DNA of 13,471 bases from Nanoarchaeales archaeon. GTDB taxonomy: Archaea > Nanobdellota > Nanobdellia > Woesearchaeales > UBA583. The stretch is taken from contig JABSQY010000006.1 in the NCBI GenBank assembly GCA_013215525.1, positions 18,914 through 32,384 of the forward strand, given 5' to 3'. Below are positions 5,586 through 13,471 of this stretch, piece after piece. A program made the position numbers and the translations under genes. The notes under the pieces were generated by a model. The model searched no databases. It was not told where the DNA came from and saw nothing but the letters and a program-made list of their open reading frames with translations. Position 1 is the stretch's first letter. Every line of letters starts with the position of its first letter.

Positions 5586-7496
5586 CTACATATTTTTCTT
5601 CAAAAGCGCTGAAATTAATTTCCCATCAACAGCACCTGCAAACTCTTTCATACACATACCCATAACTGCACCAAATGGTGCACCCTTTGCATTTGTAATA
5701 ATTGAAATAATTTTTTTCTCAACTTCTTTTTCATCAACAGGTTCACTAATTAATTTATTATCATCTAAATACTTTGATAAATTATCAACTTCAACTAATC
5801 TATCTTTATACAAACTTACAAAAATATCACGAATTGTATTTTGATTAAAATCATTTTCCTTAATTGATTTAGCTAAATTTAACATTAAGGAATATTTAAA
5901 ATCAACAAGTTCAATTTTATCTCTTTTCTTAATATCTTTAGGAATATCAAAAATAATTGAATACAAAGCAGTCCCAGATTTTGAAGATATTTCTAATAAA
6001 TCTAAAACTTGTTCTTCAGAATATTTATCTAAAAAATCAACAACTTTAGAAGTCTCAACACCAAATGATTTTGATAATCTATTTAATTTAGTTGAATATA
6101 ATTCTGGAATTAAAATCGGGTCGATTAACTCATTATCAAATTCAATAGTTTGAATATCTGTTTCAGGATACATACGTGCTGAACCAGGCATTGGTCGTGA
6201 AAACTTAGTAACTGTTCCCTTTGGATCTACTTGTCTAACTTCCTCAGCTAAACCACTAATTAAAAAATTAATAATTTCTAAAACATTTTCTAAAGATTCT
6301 TTAGCAATCTTTTTCTCATTACAAATTAAAATAAAACCATCATCGGAAGATCCTCCAAGCGAACTTTTTACGCTATTAACTTCCTCATCAGTAATCCCAT
6401 AATTAGGTAATTCATCTGAATGAAATAAACCTTTAATCATTGGAAAATGTTTTTTATTTCTATCTGATACTTCACTCGCAAATCTATGATTTGTTTGAGT
6501 CTCATGACCTAAAACTCCAGCGAATTTGCAAAGTTTAATCGCAAGAACAGCACTACCTTTAATTTCCATATTTGATTTCACAACAGCAGATTCAGTTCCA
6601 TCAAAAACTGAAGTTACATCATAAATTTCAGATGACACAACATCAACACCACGAAACTTTAATTCTTCATTAATAGACATATGAATTCTTTGACGTCTCA
6701 TTTCATCTTTTAAAATTTCAGGAATTAATTTTAAATTTTGAGTTCCTTTAATTTCAACTCTACACCCACCAACAATGGACACATTTAAATCTTGACGAAT
6801 TGTACCAAGCCCACGTCTTGTTTGTTTAAAACTTCTTAAATAATCTCCAATAATAGTTGCAGCTTCAAGCGCTTGCTCTGGAGAATAAATTTGAGGACCA
6901 GTTGTAACTTCAATTAAAGGAATTCCTTGTCTATCTAAAGAATAAACATTATGTGTATCAAATCTCTCAATAGCACGACAAGAATCTTCTTCTAAATTAA
7001 TCCCATTAATCATTACGCGACCAGCACTTGTTTCAAAATGTCCACCTTGACCAACCATTGCAGTTCTTTGAAAACCAGTTGTAACTGAACCATCAATAAT
7101 TAATTTTCTCATAAATTGGACTTTATCAAAAAACTTTAAATGAAACATCTTTGACACTCCAATTACTGCATCAAGTGCAGGCTTTGAAGGACCTTTTGGT
7201 GGTTCTTCATCTAAATCCACAAGACATGTAATTTTATCATTAAAAATATACTCATTAAACTTTCCTTTCTTAAATTCAGCAAGTGCAGCAGGGTCGATTG
7301 TACCGTTCTCTCCAGTTGAAAATCTTAATCTTCTAGAAATTTTTTTATCAAAACTATGATTTGGCATAACATTACAAGGACAAGAACAAAACAGTTTTCC
7401 ACTATTTAATTGTTGATGAATTTCTAAACCACAAAGAAGTCCCATCGCTTTGTAATCCATTTCTTTTAAATCATCTCTAAAAATTAATTTACTCAT
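5586..7496 (-). CDS. gatE: Glutamyl-tRNA(Gln) amidotransferase subunit E
   Basis: GatE binds misacylated Glu-tRNA(Gln) and activates its glutamate. Partner GatD supplies ammonia, giving Gln-tRNA(Gln). GatDE is the archaeal route to this tRNA and implies a non-discriminating GluRS and no need for GlnRS. The 636-residue length is normal for GatE. The catalytic GatB/E-like cradle covers about 1-280: it opens GLLCGLEIHQQL, has a Cys cluster FCSCPC (36-41), RRLRFSTGE and LIEVTTGPQ. An AspRS-like insert follows at about 285-420, then PMPGSARMYPETD (about 450). The C-terminal helical and YqeY-like tail ends with GAPFGAVMGMCMKEF near 604-618. Start at 7496 is supported by the archaeal-type N-terminus and a TATA-like box 27 nt upstream. 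gatD is not in the window. The Nudix gene follows after 14 nt. Confidence 0.97.
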   Translation of the reverse strand: MSKLIFRDDLKEMDYKAMGLLCGLEIHQQLNSGKLFCSCPCNVMPNHSFDKKISRRLRFSTGENGTIDPAALAEFKKGKFNEYIFNDKITCLVDLDEEPPKGPSKPALDAVIGVSKMFHLKFFDKVQFMRKLIIDGSVTTGFQRTAMVGQGGHFETSAGRVMINGINLEEDSCRAIERFDTHNVYSLDRQGIPLIEVTTGPQIYSPEQALEAATIIGDYLRSFKQTRRGLGTIRQDLNVSIVGGCRVEIKGTQNLKLIPEILKDEMRRQRIHMSINEELKFRGVDVVSSEIYDVTSVFDGTESAVVKSNMEIKGSAVLAIKLCKFAGVLGHETQTNHRFASEVSDRNKKHFPMIKGLFHSDELPNYGITDEEVNSVKSSLGGSSDDGFILICNEKKIAKESLENVLEIINFLISGLAEEVRQVDPKGTVTKFSRPMPGSARMYPETDIQTIEFDNELIDPILIPELYSTKLNRLSKSFGVETSKVVDFLDKYSEEQVLDLLEISSKSGTALYSIIFDIPKDIKKRDKIELVDFKYSLMLNLAKSIKENDFNQNTIRDIFVSLYKDRLVEVDNLSKYLDDNKLISEPVDEKEVEKKIISIITNAKGAPFGAVMGMCMKEFAGAVDGKLISALLKKNM

Positions 7497-7517
7497 AAAT
7501 AACTTAAGATAAACTAC

Positions 7518-7528
7518 TTTATAAAATA
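7518..7528 (-). promoter_or_regulatory. TATA-like box of gatE
   Basis: The - strand reads TATTTTATAAA, centred 27 nt before the gatE ATG, suiting leaderless transcription of gatE and the Nudix gene behind it. Confidence 0.55.
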
Positions 7529-7585
7529 TGTTATTCTACAACCGTTTAAAATTAATTAGACGCGTATTTTACTTTACATAAATTA

Positions 7586-8764
7586 TCACTTTTTAAACTT
7601 AGTACGAATATAACTAATTAATTGTGTCCCTGAAATTTTAATGGAACTTGGACCTGAACGAATATAAAATTCTTCTTTTTTCTCCCACAACAAAAACACC
7701 TCACGCGCATAAGAACTAACTTCAATCTTTAAAATATATTTATCTTCAAACTTAACTATATCAATTAAAATATTTGAAAAAATACTACTCCCAATATGTT
7801 GTTTAATCATATTAACTAATTGTAACTTACATTTATCTTCACTACTAAAATTGTCTGCCGACAGCCCGGAAATCTCGCCCAAATCTGAAACTCCAACAAA
7901 AAGTACACCACCTTTAGAATTCAAATAAGCAACAATTGTTTTAAGAACTGAATGTTCCATCCTCTTATCAAGTTTTCCAGTATGTAAATTTGTACGAAGT
8001 GACTCTTTAAACTCAACTAAATCAGATTCGCCCTTATCAATTAAATTTAAAATCATAGAGTTTGACAAAACTATTGAACTAGTTAATCTAATTCCAAAAA
8101 ACTGTTTAAAATAAAATAAAACTTTATGTTTATCATCTGAAACTAAATACAAATAAACAAACACAGAAACTAAAAACGACCCAAAAAAATGAACTGATAA
8201 AAACCCTAAACTAGCTGACAAATTATAACTTAAAATTGAAATTGAAAACATATAATTCATTAAATATCTAAACACTTCAAACGCAGCTACAAACGATACA
8301 GAAAAACAAAAAATAAATAAAACTAATAACCCTGAATTAAAACTTGAAAGATTTTTTTTATCAGACAATACAAAATAAAAAACAAAAAACCCAAACACTG
8401 AAATCATAAAACTAAAAATTAAATTTTCTAAAATTCTAAAAAAAAAGTTACTAAAAAATATTCCAAATAACCCAAACACTTCTAAATTAAAAGATTTAAA
8501 AAAAATTAAAGAATATACAAAAATTACTAAAAAAAATTCAAAAGCGCAAAGTTTTTGAAATTTCTTAACAAATCCTAAAACATAAGGAAAATAAAAAATA
8601 CAAAAAGTTAAAATTGTAAAACTTAAAACAATAAAATATTTTTCATAAATAGCAATAACACCTGCAAAAAACAAGAATACATTGAAATAAAGAAAATACA
8701 ACTTATCAAAATTAAGTTTTCTCATAAAATAAGTAATATAAACTAATATAAAAAGATAAATCAC
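7586..8764 (-). CDS. Membrane protein with C-terminal AlbA_2 (Schlafen-type) domain
   Basis: The 392-residue protein joins two parts. Residues 1-235 are very hydrophobic and Phe/Tyr-rich, with about six to seven transmembrane helices (about 3-14, 22-40, 43-65, 73-90, 110-133, 144-166, 186-208). Residues 243-385 match the AlbA_2/Schlafen AlbA domain seen in putative nucleic-acid-binding regulators: GESDLVEFKESL (245-256), then VAYLNSKGGVLFVGVSDLG (278-296) and FYIRSGPSS (366-374). AlbA_2 proteins include DNA/RNA-binding regulators, and Schlafen relatives include tRNA nucleases; no specific activity can be read here. Placement suggests a cytoplasmic AlbA domain tethered to the inner face of the membrane. 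The start is GTG at 8764, 29 nt from a TATA-like palindrome; an ATG 13 codons in is an alternative. The gene stands alone between gatE and the MFS exporter. Confidence 0.85.
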   Translation of the reverse strand: MIYLFILVYITYFMRKLNFDKLYFLYFNVFLFFAGVIAIYEKYFIVLSFTILTFCIFYFPYVLGFVKKFQKLCAFEFFLVIFVYSLIFFKSFNLEVFGLFGIFFSNFFFRILENLIFSFMISVFGFFVFYFVLSDKKNLSSFNSGLLVLFIFCFSVSFVAAFEVFRYLMNYMFSISILSYNLSASLGFLSVHFFGSFLVSVFVYLYLVSDDKHKVLFYFKQFFGIRLTSSIVLSNSMILNLIDKGESDLVEFKESLRTNLHTGKLDKRMEHSVLKTIVAYLNSKGGVLFVGVSDLGEISGLSADNFSSEDKCKLQLVNMIKQHIGSSIFSNILIDIVKFEDKYILKIEVSSYAREVFLLWEKKEEFYIRSGPSSIKISGTQLISYIRTKFKK

Positions 8765-8785
8765 TCCAAAATTAAAAAAAGCTAA

Positions 8786-8800
8786 GTTTAAATTTTAAAC
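8786..8800 (-). promoter_or_regulatory. Near-palindromic TATA-like box of the AlbA_2 gene
   Basis: GTTTAAATTTTAAAC is centred about 29 nt before the GTG at 8764. This spacing supports the GTG over the ATG 13 codons later, whose distance would be about 68 nt. Confidence 0.45.
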
Positions 8801-8807
8801 CAAAATT

Positions 8808-8814
8808 AAAAAAA
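8808..8814 (-). terminator. Oligo-T run after the MFS gene
   Basis: Seven T on the - strand begin 1 nt after the MFS stop codon, followed by another TTTT. Short T-runs act as intrinsic terminators in archaea. Base composition here makes T-runs common, so this is suggestive only. Confidence 0.35.
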
Positions 8815-8815
8815 T

Positions 8816-10108
8816 TCACCAAGTAATTTTTCCACGAGAAAAATAAAACGACATCGCACCTAATAAACAAACAAAAGCTGTTAACATAAATCCAACTTTA
8901 TATGAAAATAAATCATTAAAAAATGAACCAAATAAAATTCCAACAAATAAAGCAAGACTCCACACAATCTCTGCAACAGCAACTACACGTCCCATATATT
9001 TTTTTTCAGTATTCATTTGAATTAAATAAGTAAATCTAATGTATTGTAATCCTGCAACAATCCCTACAAAAAAAATAATTAAAAAAAACCAACCAAAAAA
9101 AACTTCAACTGAAAATATAAATGACATAATTGATGCAATCATCATTATAAAAAATCCAAAAAGAAATACAACAACAGTTAAAACAGATTCTTTAAGTTTA
9201 GATAATAACATTTTAATTAATGGTGTAACCATAGCGCCAACCGCTACAAATAAGAATAAAAAAGTAGTATAACTCCCAACATACATATCTGTAAAACCAA
9301 GTCCACTTGCAATTAAAATTCCAATCCCAACATCAAAAGTTCTAATAGAATAATCAATCATCGCTGCAGCAAACAAAGCAACAACAATAAAATGAAAAAA
9401 AATTAAATTAATAATCATATATTTTACATTTTCATTAGATTTTAAATAAGTAAAACCTTCTATTAATTCAACTTTATGTCTCTTAAATCCTTGTTTAAAA
9501 CTTTCAATTTTAGGATGAGTTTTTTCTAAAATTTCATTTTCATCATGATATCTAATAAATAACAATAAACATAAAGAAACTAAATAAGTACAAGCATCTA
9601 AAAATAAAGCTTTTTCAATTCCTATTTTAGATAACAAAAATGCACCAACACCAAGCCCTAAAAGCATTGCAAAAATTTCAATAAATGCAAAAAACTTATT
9701 AAAAAAAACTAAATTTTCCTTACGAACAATAAACGGTAAAATTGCTTTTTTTGCAGGTTCAAACATTGAAGTAAAAAAACCAATCAAGAATACACAAAAA
9801 TATAAAAATATTAAAGACTCATGAAAAAAGTATAATAAAAATAAAACTCCTGCACGCCCAAAATCTGCAAAAATTAAAATCTTACGTTTTTCAACTAAAT
9901 CTGCCATCAAACCAAAAAAATATCCAAAAATTAAAAATGGAGAAATTTGAAAAGCTAAAATGATTGAAGATTGCATAGAAGATGCTGAATCCATAACAAT
10001 CATCGCAGCAATCGTTAGAAAAACTGAAGTTGAAATTCTATCTCCTAAAATGGAAATAAATTGTCCTAACATTAAAAGAGAAAAATTTCTCTTAGCGTTT
10101 TTAATCAT
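8816..10108 (-). CDS. MFS transporter, probable exporter
   Basis: The 430-residue protein has the length and about twelve-helix layout of the major facilitator superfamily. The opening NFSLLMLGQFISILGDRIS resembles the first helix of the TMEfflux/MFS_3 group (EntS- and macrolide-efflux-like exporters). The loop between helices 2 and 3 carries a motif-A-like sequence, GLMADLVEKRKILIFADFGR (about 65-84), as expected for proton-coupled transporters of this group. A hydrophilic central loop at about 190-215 divides two six-helix halves. Substrate cannot be inferred from sequence; export of a small amphipathic compound or metabolite is typical for the family. The ATG at 10108 is 26 nt from a TATA-like box and the gene is followed by a T-run, so it is probably transcribed alone. 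Confidence 0.92.
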   Translation of the reverse strand: MIKNAKRNFSLLMLGQFISILGDRISTSVFLTIAAMIVMDSASSMQSSIILAFQISPFLIFGYFFGLMADLVEKRKILIFADFGRAGVLFLLYFFHESLIFLYFCVFLIGFFTSMFEPAKKAILPFIVRKENLVFFNKFFAFIEIFAMLLGLGVGAFLLSKIGIEKALFLDACTYLVSLCLLLFIRYHDENEILEKTHPKIESFKQGFKRHKVELIEGFTYLKSNENVKYMIINLIFFHFIVVALFAAAMIDYSIRTFDVGIGILIASGLGFTDMYVGSYTTFLFLFVAVGAMVTPLIKMLLSKLKESVLTVVVFLFGFFIMMIASIMSFIFSVEVFFGWFFLIIFFVGIVAGLQYIRFTYLIQMNTEKKYMGRVVAVAEIVWSLALFVGILFGSFFNDLFSYKVGFMLTAFVCLLGAMSFYFSRGKITW

Positions 10109-10128
10109 AAATAATATACAAATTACCC

Positions 10129-10138
10129 ATTTATAAAT
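10129..10138 (-). promoter_or_regulatory. TATA-like box of the MFS gene
   Basis: ATTTATAAAT, centred about 26 nt before the ATG at 10108, with spacing fit for leaderless transcription. Confidence 0.55.
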
Positions 10139-10230
10139 TAATGTACAAATAAAATAAAATAACTATTAAATAACTTTAAAATCTAGAATTAATGTATATA
10201 AAAATACTATAAATAATTTCAAAAATGAAA

Positions 10231-10422
10231 TTACTTGTAACGTCCAATAATGTCGATTGACTCAACATGTGACATCACAGCTCCTCTACAACAGAATCTC
10301 TCAAGACCGATTGCATCTAAAGCTTCCTTAACACTACTACCTTCTTCAATTAGTTTATTGTATTCATCCCAGTGAACTGAAATTGGAGTTCCACATGAAA
10401 TACATCTTACAGGAATAATCAT
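10231..10422 (-). CDS. rpo10: RNA polymerase subunit Rpo10 (RPB10 homologue)
   Basis: Rpo10 is a small zinc-binding subunit of archaeal RNA polymerase, homologous to eukaryotic RPB10. It helps assemble the Rpo3-Rpo11 platform with Rpo12. The 63 residues are full length. The family signature is clear: MIIPVRCISCG at the start (zinc ligands C7, C10), and the paired cysteines FCCR (C44, C45) followed by SHVESID. The start is fixed by the conserved MIIPVRC and by a TATA-like box 26 nt upstream. In many archaea rpo10 sits in a cluster with ribosomal proteins L18e, L13, S9 and with rpo6 and S2. Here none of these is adjacent: the neighbours are an MFS exporter and a coiled-coil protein, so it appears to be a separate unit. 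Confidence 0.97.
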   Translation of the reverse strand: MIIPVRCISCGTPISVHWDEYNKLIEEGSSVKEALDAIGLERFCCRGAVMSHVESIDIIGRYK

Positions 10423-10442
10423 ACTAAAAATAAATCAAAAAA

Positions 10443-10452
10443 GATTTATAAG
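10443..10452 (-). promoter_or_regulatory. TATA-like box of rpo10
   Basis: The - strand reads CTTATAAATC, centred 26 nt before the rpo10 ATG. It implies that rpo10 has its own leaderless promoter. Confidence 0.6.
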
Positions 10453-10470
10453 TCTATCCATACACCAAAC

Positions 10471-10516
10471 AAAAAAAGAAAAAATAAATAACATAAATCT
10501 ACTAAAAAATAAAAAA
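10471..10516 (-). terminator. Multiple oligo-T terminator after the coiled-coil gene
   Basis: On the - strand, immediately after the stop codon at 10517, there are successive T-runs (TTTTTT, TTTTTT, then later TTTTTT and TTTTTTT) before the rpo10 promoter. Clustered T-runs are how archaeal RNA polymerase normally stops, so this likely separates the coiled-coil transcript from rpo10. Confidence 0.45.
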
Positions 10517-13471
10517 TTATAGTTGATTAATAATCATTTTAACATAAAAACTAGGATGTCCTTTTTGTAATAAAGTATGTAAAATATCATCATTAGAAAT
10601 TCCTCTAGTTTTCAAAGATTTAATCAAATGAACAATATTTTGTTCATAATCAGACATATTAGCAATCAAATTTGAGGAATCAACTCTAGCTACTGGAAGA
10701 TTATCTTGTTTTACACGTAAATCATTCAAATCATCACGCACAAACGTCACCTCTTTCTCTAAATCATTCTTAATCATATCAAAATCTTTTACACGTTTAA
10801 CAATCTCAGAACCTGCAAAATTAATTTTATTTAAATGAGTATCAACTTGTGATACTTTTTTAGTCATTAAAGTATTAACTTCTCTCATTAAATCTTCCAT
10901 CTCTTCAATAACTACATTCTTAAAGTTACTAAAGTCTTCATCAATATCTAAAACACGTTTATTAATTGATTGTTCAAGTTTCATTAATCTCTCTTCTGAA
11001 TTTTCCTTTAAATCAATTTCTAAATCTCTAAAGTCATCAAGTAATTCAGTTTCAGTATTTGCAAGAGTACTAATCTTTAATTTCGCATCTTCTTCAATTG
11101 ATAACATCCTAGAATTAAAAGATTTCTCAAGTGACATCATCCTTTCCTCAACACGTTCATTAACCTCATTCTCAAGGCCTGCACAATCTTCAACAAATTC
11201 TCTTTCTCTTTGAGATAATTGATTAAGTTTTTCTTTAGAATTATTTTCTAAAGTAATAATTCTAGAATTAAAAGATTTCTCAAGAGACATCATTCTCTCC
11301 TCAACACGTTCATTTACTTTTTTCTCAAAAAGCGCAACATTCTCAGCAAGCATATCTTCTTTAGCATTAACTAAATCAACTTTTTTATCAATAGTTAAAA
11401 CTTTAGCAGTAATTTCATCTTCAACTATCTTTAACATATCTAAACTTTGTTCAACACGATTCTCAACAAATTTTAAATTTTTATCAATAAACTTTTTCTC
11501 AATAGATTCTAATTTTTTCTTTTGAAAATTATGTAAATTATTTATTTTTTCATTAAACGTGTCTCTAAAAATTGATTCACTTTTATCAAACTTAGATTTT
11601 TCATCAGAAATTAAATTTGAAATAGAATCTCGAACTTCATTTCCAAAACTCTCAATATCTAATTTACGAGCTTTTGTAGTTTCTTCTAAAATTCCTACAA
11701 AAATATCTTTTTCAGTTTCAAAATTTCTTTCTTCACTTTTAATTAATTCTAATTGTTCATCTAAAGAATTAATATAACTTTTTGTATGTTCAGCTAAATC
11801 AGATTTAAAATTTGATAACTCACTAATTGCTGATTCTTTCTCAACTTCTAAAGCAAGTAATTTTTTAATAAAATTTTCTTCTTTAGATTTTAATTCAATC
11901 TCAAATTTTTCAAGTGATAACTTAAACTCTCTATCTAAATTTTGTGTTGAATAAATTAATTTTTCTTCAATCTCAGATTTTAAAGAATCACGAAACAAAT
12001 AACTTTCTTCTTTAATTTTAGATAACTGATCTGATGAAATCGTAATATTTCTTGCTAAACTATCTTCAACTTCAACTCGTAAAGAATCAAAAATTTCATT
12101 TGATCTTCCTAAATCTTCACTAATTGCTTTTTTAGAATCTTCTAAAACTTCAAGTACTTGATTATGAATTTCATCTCTTTCTTTCATCAATAAATTTCTT
12201 TCAGAATTTATAGCATTAACTTTTTCAGAAAGTAATGATTCTTGAATTTTTAATTTTTCATCAAAATTATTAACATGATTTGTAAATCTTGATTCAAACT
12301 CTTCAACTTGTAAATTTAATTTAGCAGACACAACATTTGTAAGTGCAAGTTCTAAACCTTCATTCTCAATTTCAAACTTTGAAAACACTGAATTAATTCT
12401 TTCTTGAGTTTGCTCAATTGCATTTTCAAATCTTTCTTCAAACACTTTTCTATCAACTGCAAGCAACTCACGTTCACTCGACACTGCAACTAAACTCTTC
12501 TCAAACTTATCTTCAAACTTACTAACTTTTTTCTCAAACTTTAAAAAATTAGTATCATATTTTTTATTAAATTTCTCAACTTGTTCAGATAACTTTTTAG
12601 AAATAGTTTCAGTAATACTTCCCTTTAATTCTTTATTATTTTGTTTAATCCCAACAATTGCATCTTTTAATTGATTTTTAGATTCTAAAAATAACTTTGA
12701 AAATTTATCATTAAAACTTTGTCTCTCATTTGCAAGCCCTTCTCTATCAGAAGATAAAATTGAAATTTCATCAGCAAGTTTAACATCACGACTATTTAAC
12801 TCTTTTGTAAAAGATAATAATTCTTTATCAAAATCATTTTTAAAAGATTCAATTTGATTAAATAACTTATCTTCAATATCATTAGTTAAACTAGCAACAC
12901 TCTCTTTTGCAGTAAGTGATATTCTAGTTAATTCTTCATTAGTATGAGATAATTGTTTAGATAATTCTACCCTCATTTCATCATTAAAAATCTTTTTTTC
13001 TTTCTTAGAATTTAATCTTAAAAGAAGTTCATCCATCTCAACTTTAAAATCAGAAATTTTATTTTCTAAAACAGATACGTCCATTCCAATCTGTATCTTA
13101 ACTTTTTGCATAAAATCCTTTTCCTTTAAAGATAACTCTGAACTTTTTTTAGTAACAGTTTTTAATTCTTTATCTAAAGATAAAATATATTCTTTTACAT
13201 GAGAAGATAATTCAGTTTTAAACTTTGATAAATCTTTTTCAAAAATATTTTCCTTTTGAGTAAAATCTTGATGACTCGCTTGTAATTCAATCTCAACTCT
13301 ATGTAATAATTCTTGACGAATTCTTTTCTCAACTTGTTCAAATTGATTTTCAATATTTAATTCATAATTTGAAAAAATCTTCTTTTGAGAAACATTAAAC
13401 TCATCTTCAAAATCATTCATTTTATCAACAACTTCATTCACTTTATTTACAATAAACTGAGCCTGCTTTCT
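10517..13471 (-). CDS. Giant coiled-coil protein built from internal repeats, 5' end beyond window
   Basis: The frame encodes 984 residues and has no stop up to the right edge. A GTG at 13441 is the first candidate start inside, but ten open codons (RKQAQFIVNK) precede it and no promoter or ribosome site does, so I read the gene as continuing. Nearly the whole protein is charged, Lys/Glu/Ser-rich helix with heptad spacing. Numbering from the GTG, a 91-residue unit repeats at 193-283, 284-374 and 375-465, with a partial earlier copy from about 143; a 51-residue unit repeats near 709, 760 and 811. The C-terminal ~44 residues (RGISNDDILHTLLQKGHP...) form a compact helical tail with a G-S-x-x-x-I...G-H-P pattern. 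There is no ATPase, membrane span or signal in the visible part. A cytoskeletal, scaffold or SMC-like filament role is possible, but no family is recognised. Confidence 0.85.
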   Translation of the reverse strand, partial: RKQAQFIVNKVNEVVDKMNDFEDEFNVSQKKIFSNYELNIENQFEQVEKRIRQELLHRVEIELQASHQDFTQKENIFEKDLSKFKTELSSHVKEYILSLDKELKTVTKKSSELSLKEKDFMQKVKIQIGMDVSVLENKISDFKVEMDELLLRLNSKKEKKIFNDEMRVELSKQLSHTNEELTRISLTAKESVASLTNDIEDKLFNQIESFKNDFDKELLSFTKELNSRDVKLADEISILSSDREGLANERQSFNDKFSKLFLESKNQLKDAIVGIKQNNKELKGSITETISKKLSEQVEKFNKKYDTNFLKFEKKVSKFEDKFEKSLVAVSSERELLAVDRKVFEERFENAIEQTQERINSVFSKFEIENEGLELALTNVVSAKLNLQVEEFESRFTNHVNNFDEKLKIQESLLSEKVNAINSERNLLMKERDEIHNQVLEVLEDSKKAISEDLGRSNEIFDSLRVEVEDSLARNITISSDQLSKIKEESYLFRDSLKSEIEEKLIYSTQNLDREFKLSLEKFEIELKSKEENFIKKLLALEVEKESAISELSNFKSDLAEHTKSYINSLDEQLELIKSEERNFETEKDIFVGILEETTKARKLDIESFGNEVRDSISNLISDEKSKFDKSESIFRDTFNEKINNLHNFQKKKLESIEKKFIDKNLKFVENRVEQSLDMLKIVEDEITAKVLTIDKKVDLVNAKEDMLAENVALFEKKVNERVEERMMSLEKSFNSRIITLENNSKEKLNQLSQREREFVEDCAGLENEVNERVEERMMSLEKSFNSRMLSIEEDAKLKISTLANTETELLDDFRDLEIDLKENSEERLMKLEQSINKRVLDIDEDFSNFKNVVIEEMEDLMREVNTLMTKKVSQVDTHLNKINFAGSEIVKRVKDFDMIKNDLEKEVTFVRDDLNDLRVKQDNLPVARVDSSNLIANMSDYEQNIVHLIKSLKTRGISNDDILHTLLQKGHPSFYVKMIINQL
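10859..11317 (-). repeat. Three tandem 153-nt (51-residue) coding repeats
   Basis: VNERVEERMMSLEKSFNSR occurs exactly at residues 709-727 and 760-778, and as LKENSEERLMKLEQSINKR at 811-829. The DNA of the first two is nearly identical over about 50 bp (11111-11163 against 11264-11316), so this duplication is more recent than the 91-residue one. Confidence 0.85.
12047..12865 (-). repeat. Three tandem 273-nt (91-residue) coding repeats
   Basis: Anchor motifs recur at exactly 91-residue spacing (GTG numbering): LFNQIESF (193), LSEQVEKF (284), LNLQVEEF (375); and SSDRE (230), SSERE (321), NSERN (412). A partial copy starts earlier: IFND (151) against SFND (242), and SLTNDIEDKL (184) against SITETISKKL (275). 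Copies are diverged, so the duplication is old. Confidence 0.75.

Noticed and set aside
13439..13441. GTG as the true start of the coiled-coil protein
   Set aside because: The frame stays open for ten more codons to the window edge, with no promoter-like or ribosome-site signal before the GTG.

Overview
The window looks like chromosomal DNA from a very AT-rich archaeon. FtsY, GatE (the Glu-tRNA(Gln) amidotransferase subunit found only in archaea) and Rpo10/RPB10 set the domain. Several genes have a TATA-like box centred about 26-29 nt before the start codon, as expected for leaderless archaeal transcripts. Small isolated housekeeping genes, a truncated helicase and a secreted protein with an N-terminal type-II-like membrane anchor would fit a DPANN lineage such as Woesearchaeota or Pacearchaeota. 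That placement is inference.

Layout. Positions 1-378 have no protein gene. They hold two copies of a 60-bp AT-rich repeat, 231 bp apart, around a block that folds into three 9-bp hairpins inside a 7-bp closing stem: probably a structured RNA or part of a tandem array. Two small membrane-protein genes follow on the + strand (379-939 and 989-1168). Nearly everything else is on the - strand: a cysteine-containing anchored surface protein (1224-2084), FtsY (2127-3665) and a Hel308/Ski2-type helicase cut off after its first RecA domain (3720-4394). A + strand island (4395-5010) carries three genes of 34-40 codons, each a minimal CxxC...CxxC zinc ribbon. Then, again on the - strand, come a Nudix hydrolase (5011-5571) in a likely operon behind gatE (5586-7496), a membrane protein with a C-terminal AlbA_2/Schlafen-type domain (7586-8764), an MFS exporter (8816-10108), stand-alone rpo10 (10231-10422), and a giant coiled-coil protein (10517 to the right edge, still open at its 5' end).

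How they fit together. FtsY is the membrane receptor of the signal recognition particle. The anchored protein 42 bp downstream may share its transcript and is itself a likely client of that pathway. GatE, with GatD, makes Gln-tRNA(Gln) from Glu-tRNA(Gln). Rpo10 is a core RNA polymerase subunit. The accessory part is the repeat/RNA element with its two membrane genes, the zinc-ribbon trio, the truncated helicase, the membrane-AlbA_2 fusion and the repeat-built coiled-coil protein. I see no CRISPR array, tRNA, rRNA or transposase. No single undescribed system is proven here; the best candidates are the 1-307 element and the zinc-ribbon cluster.
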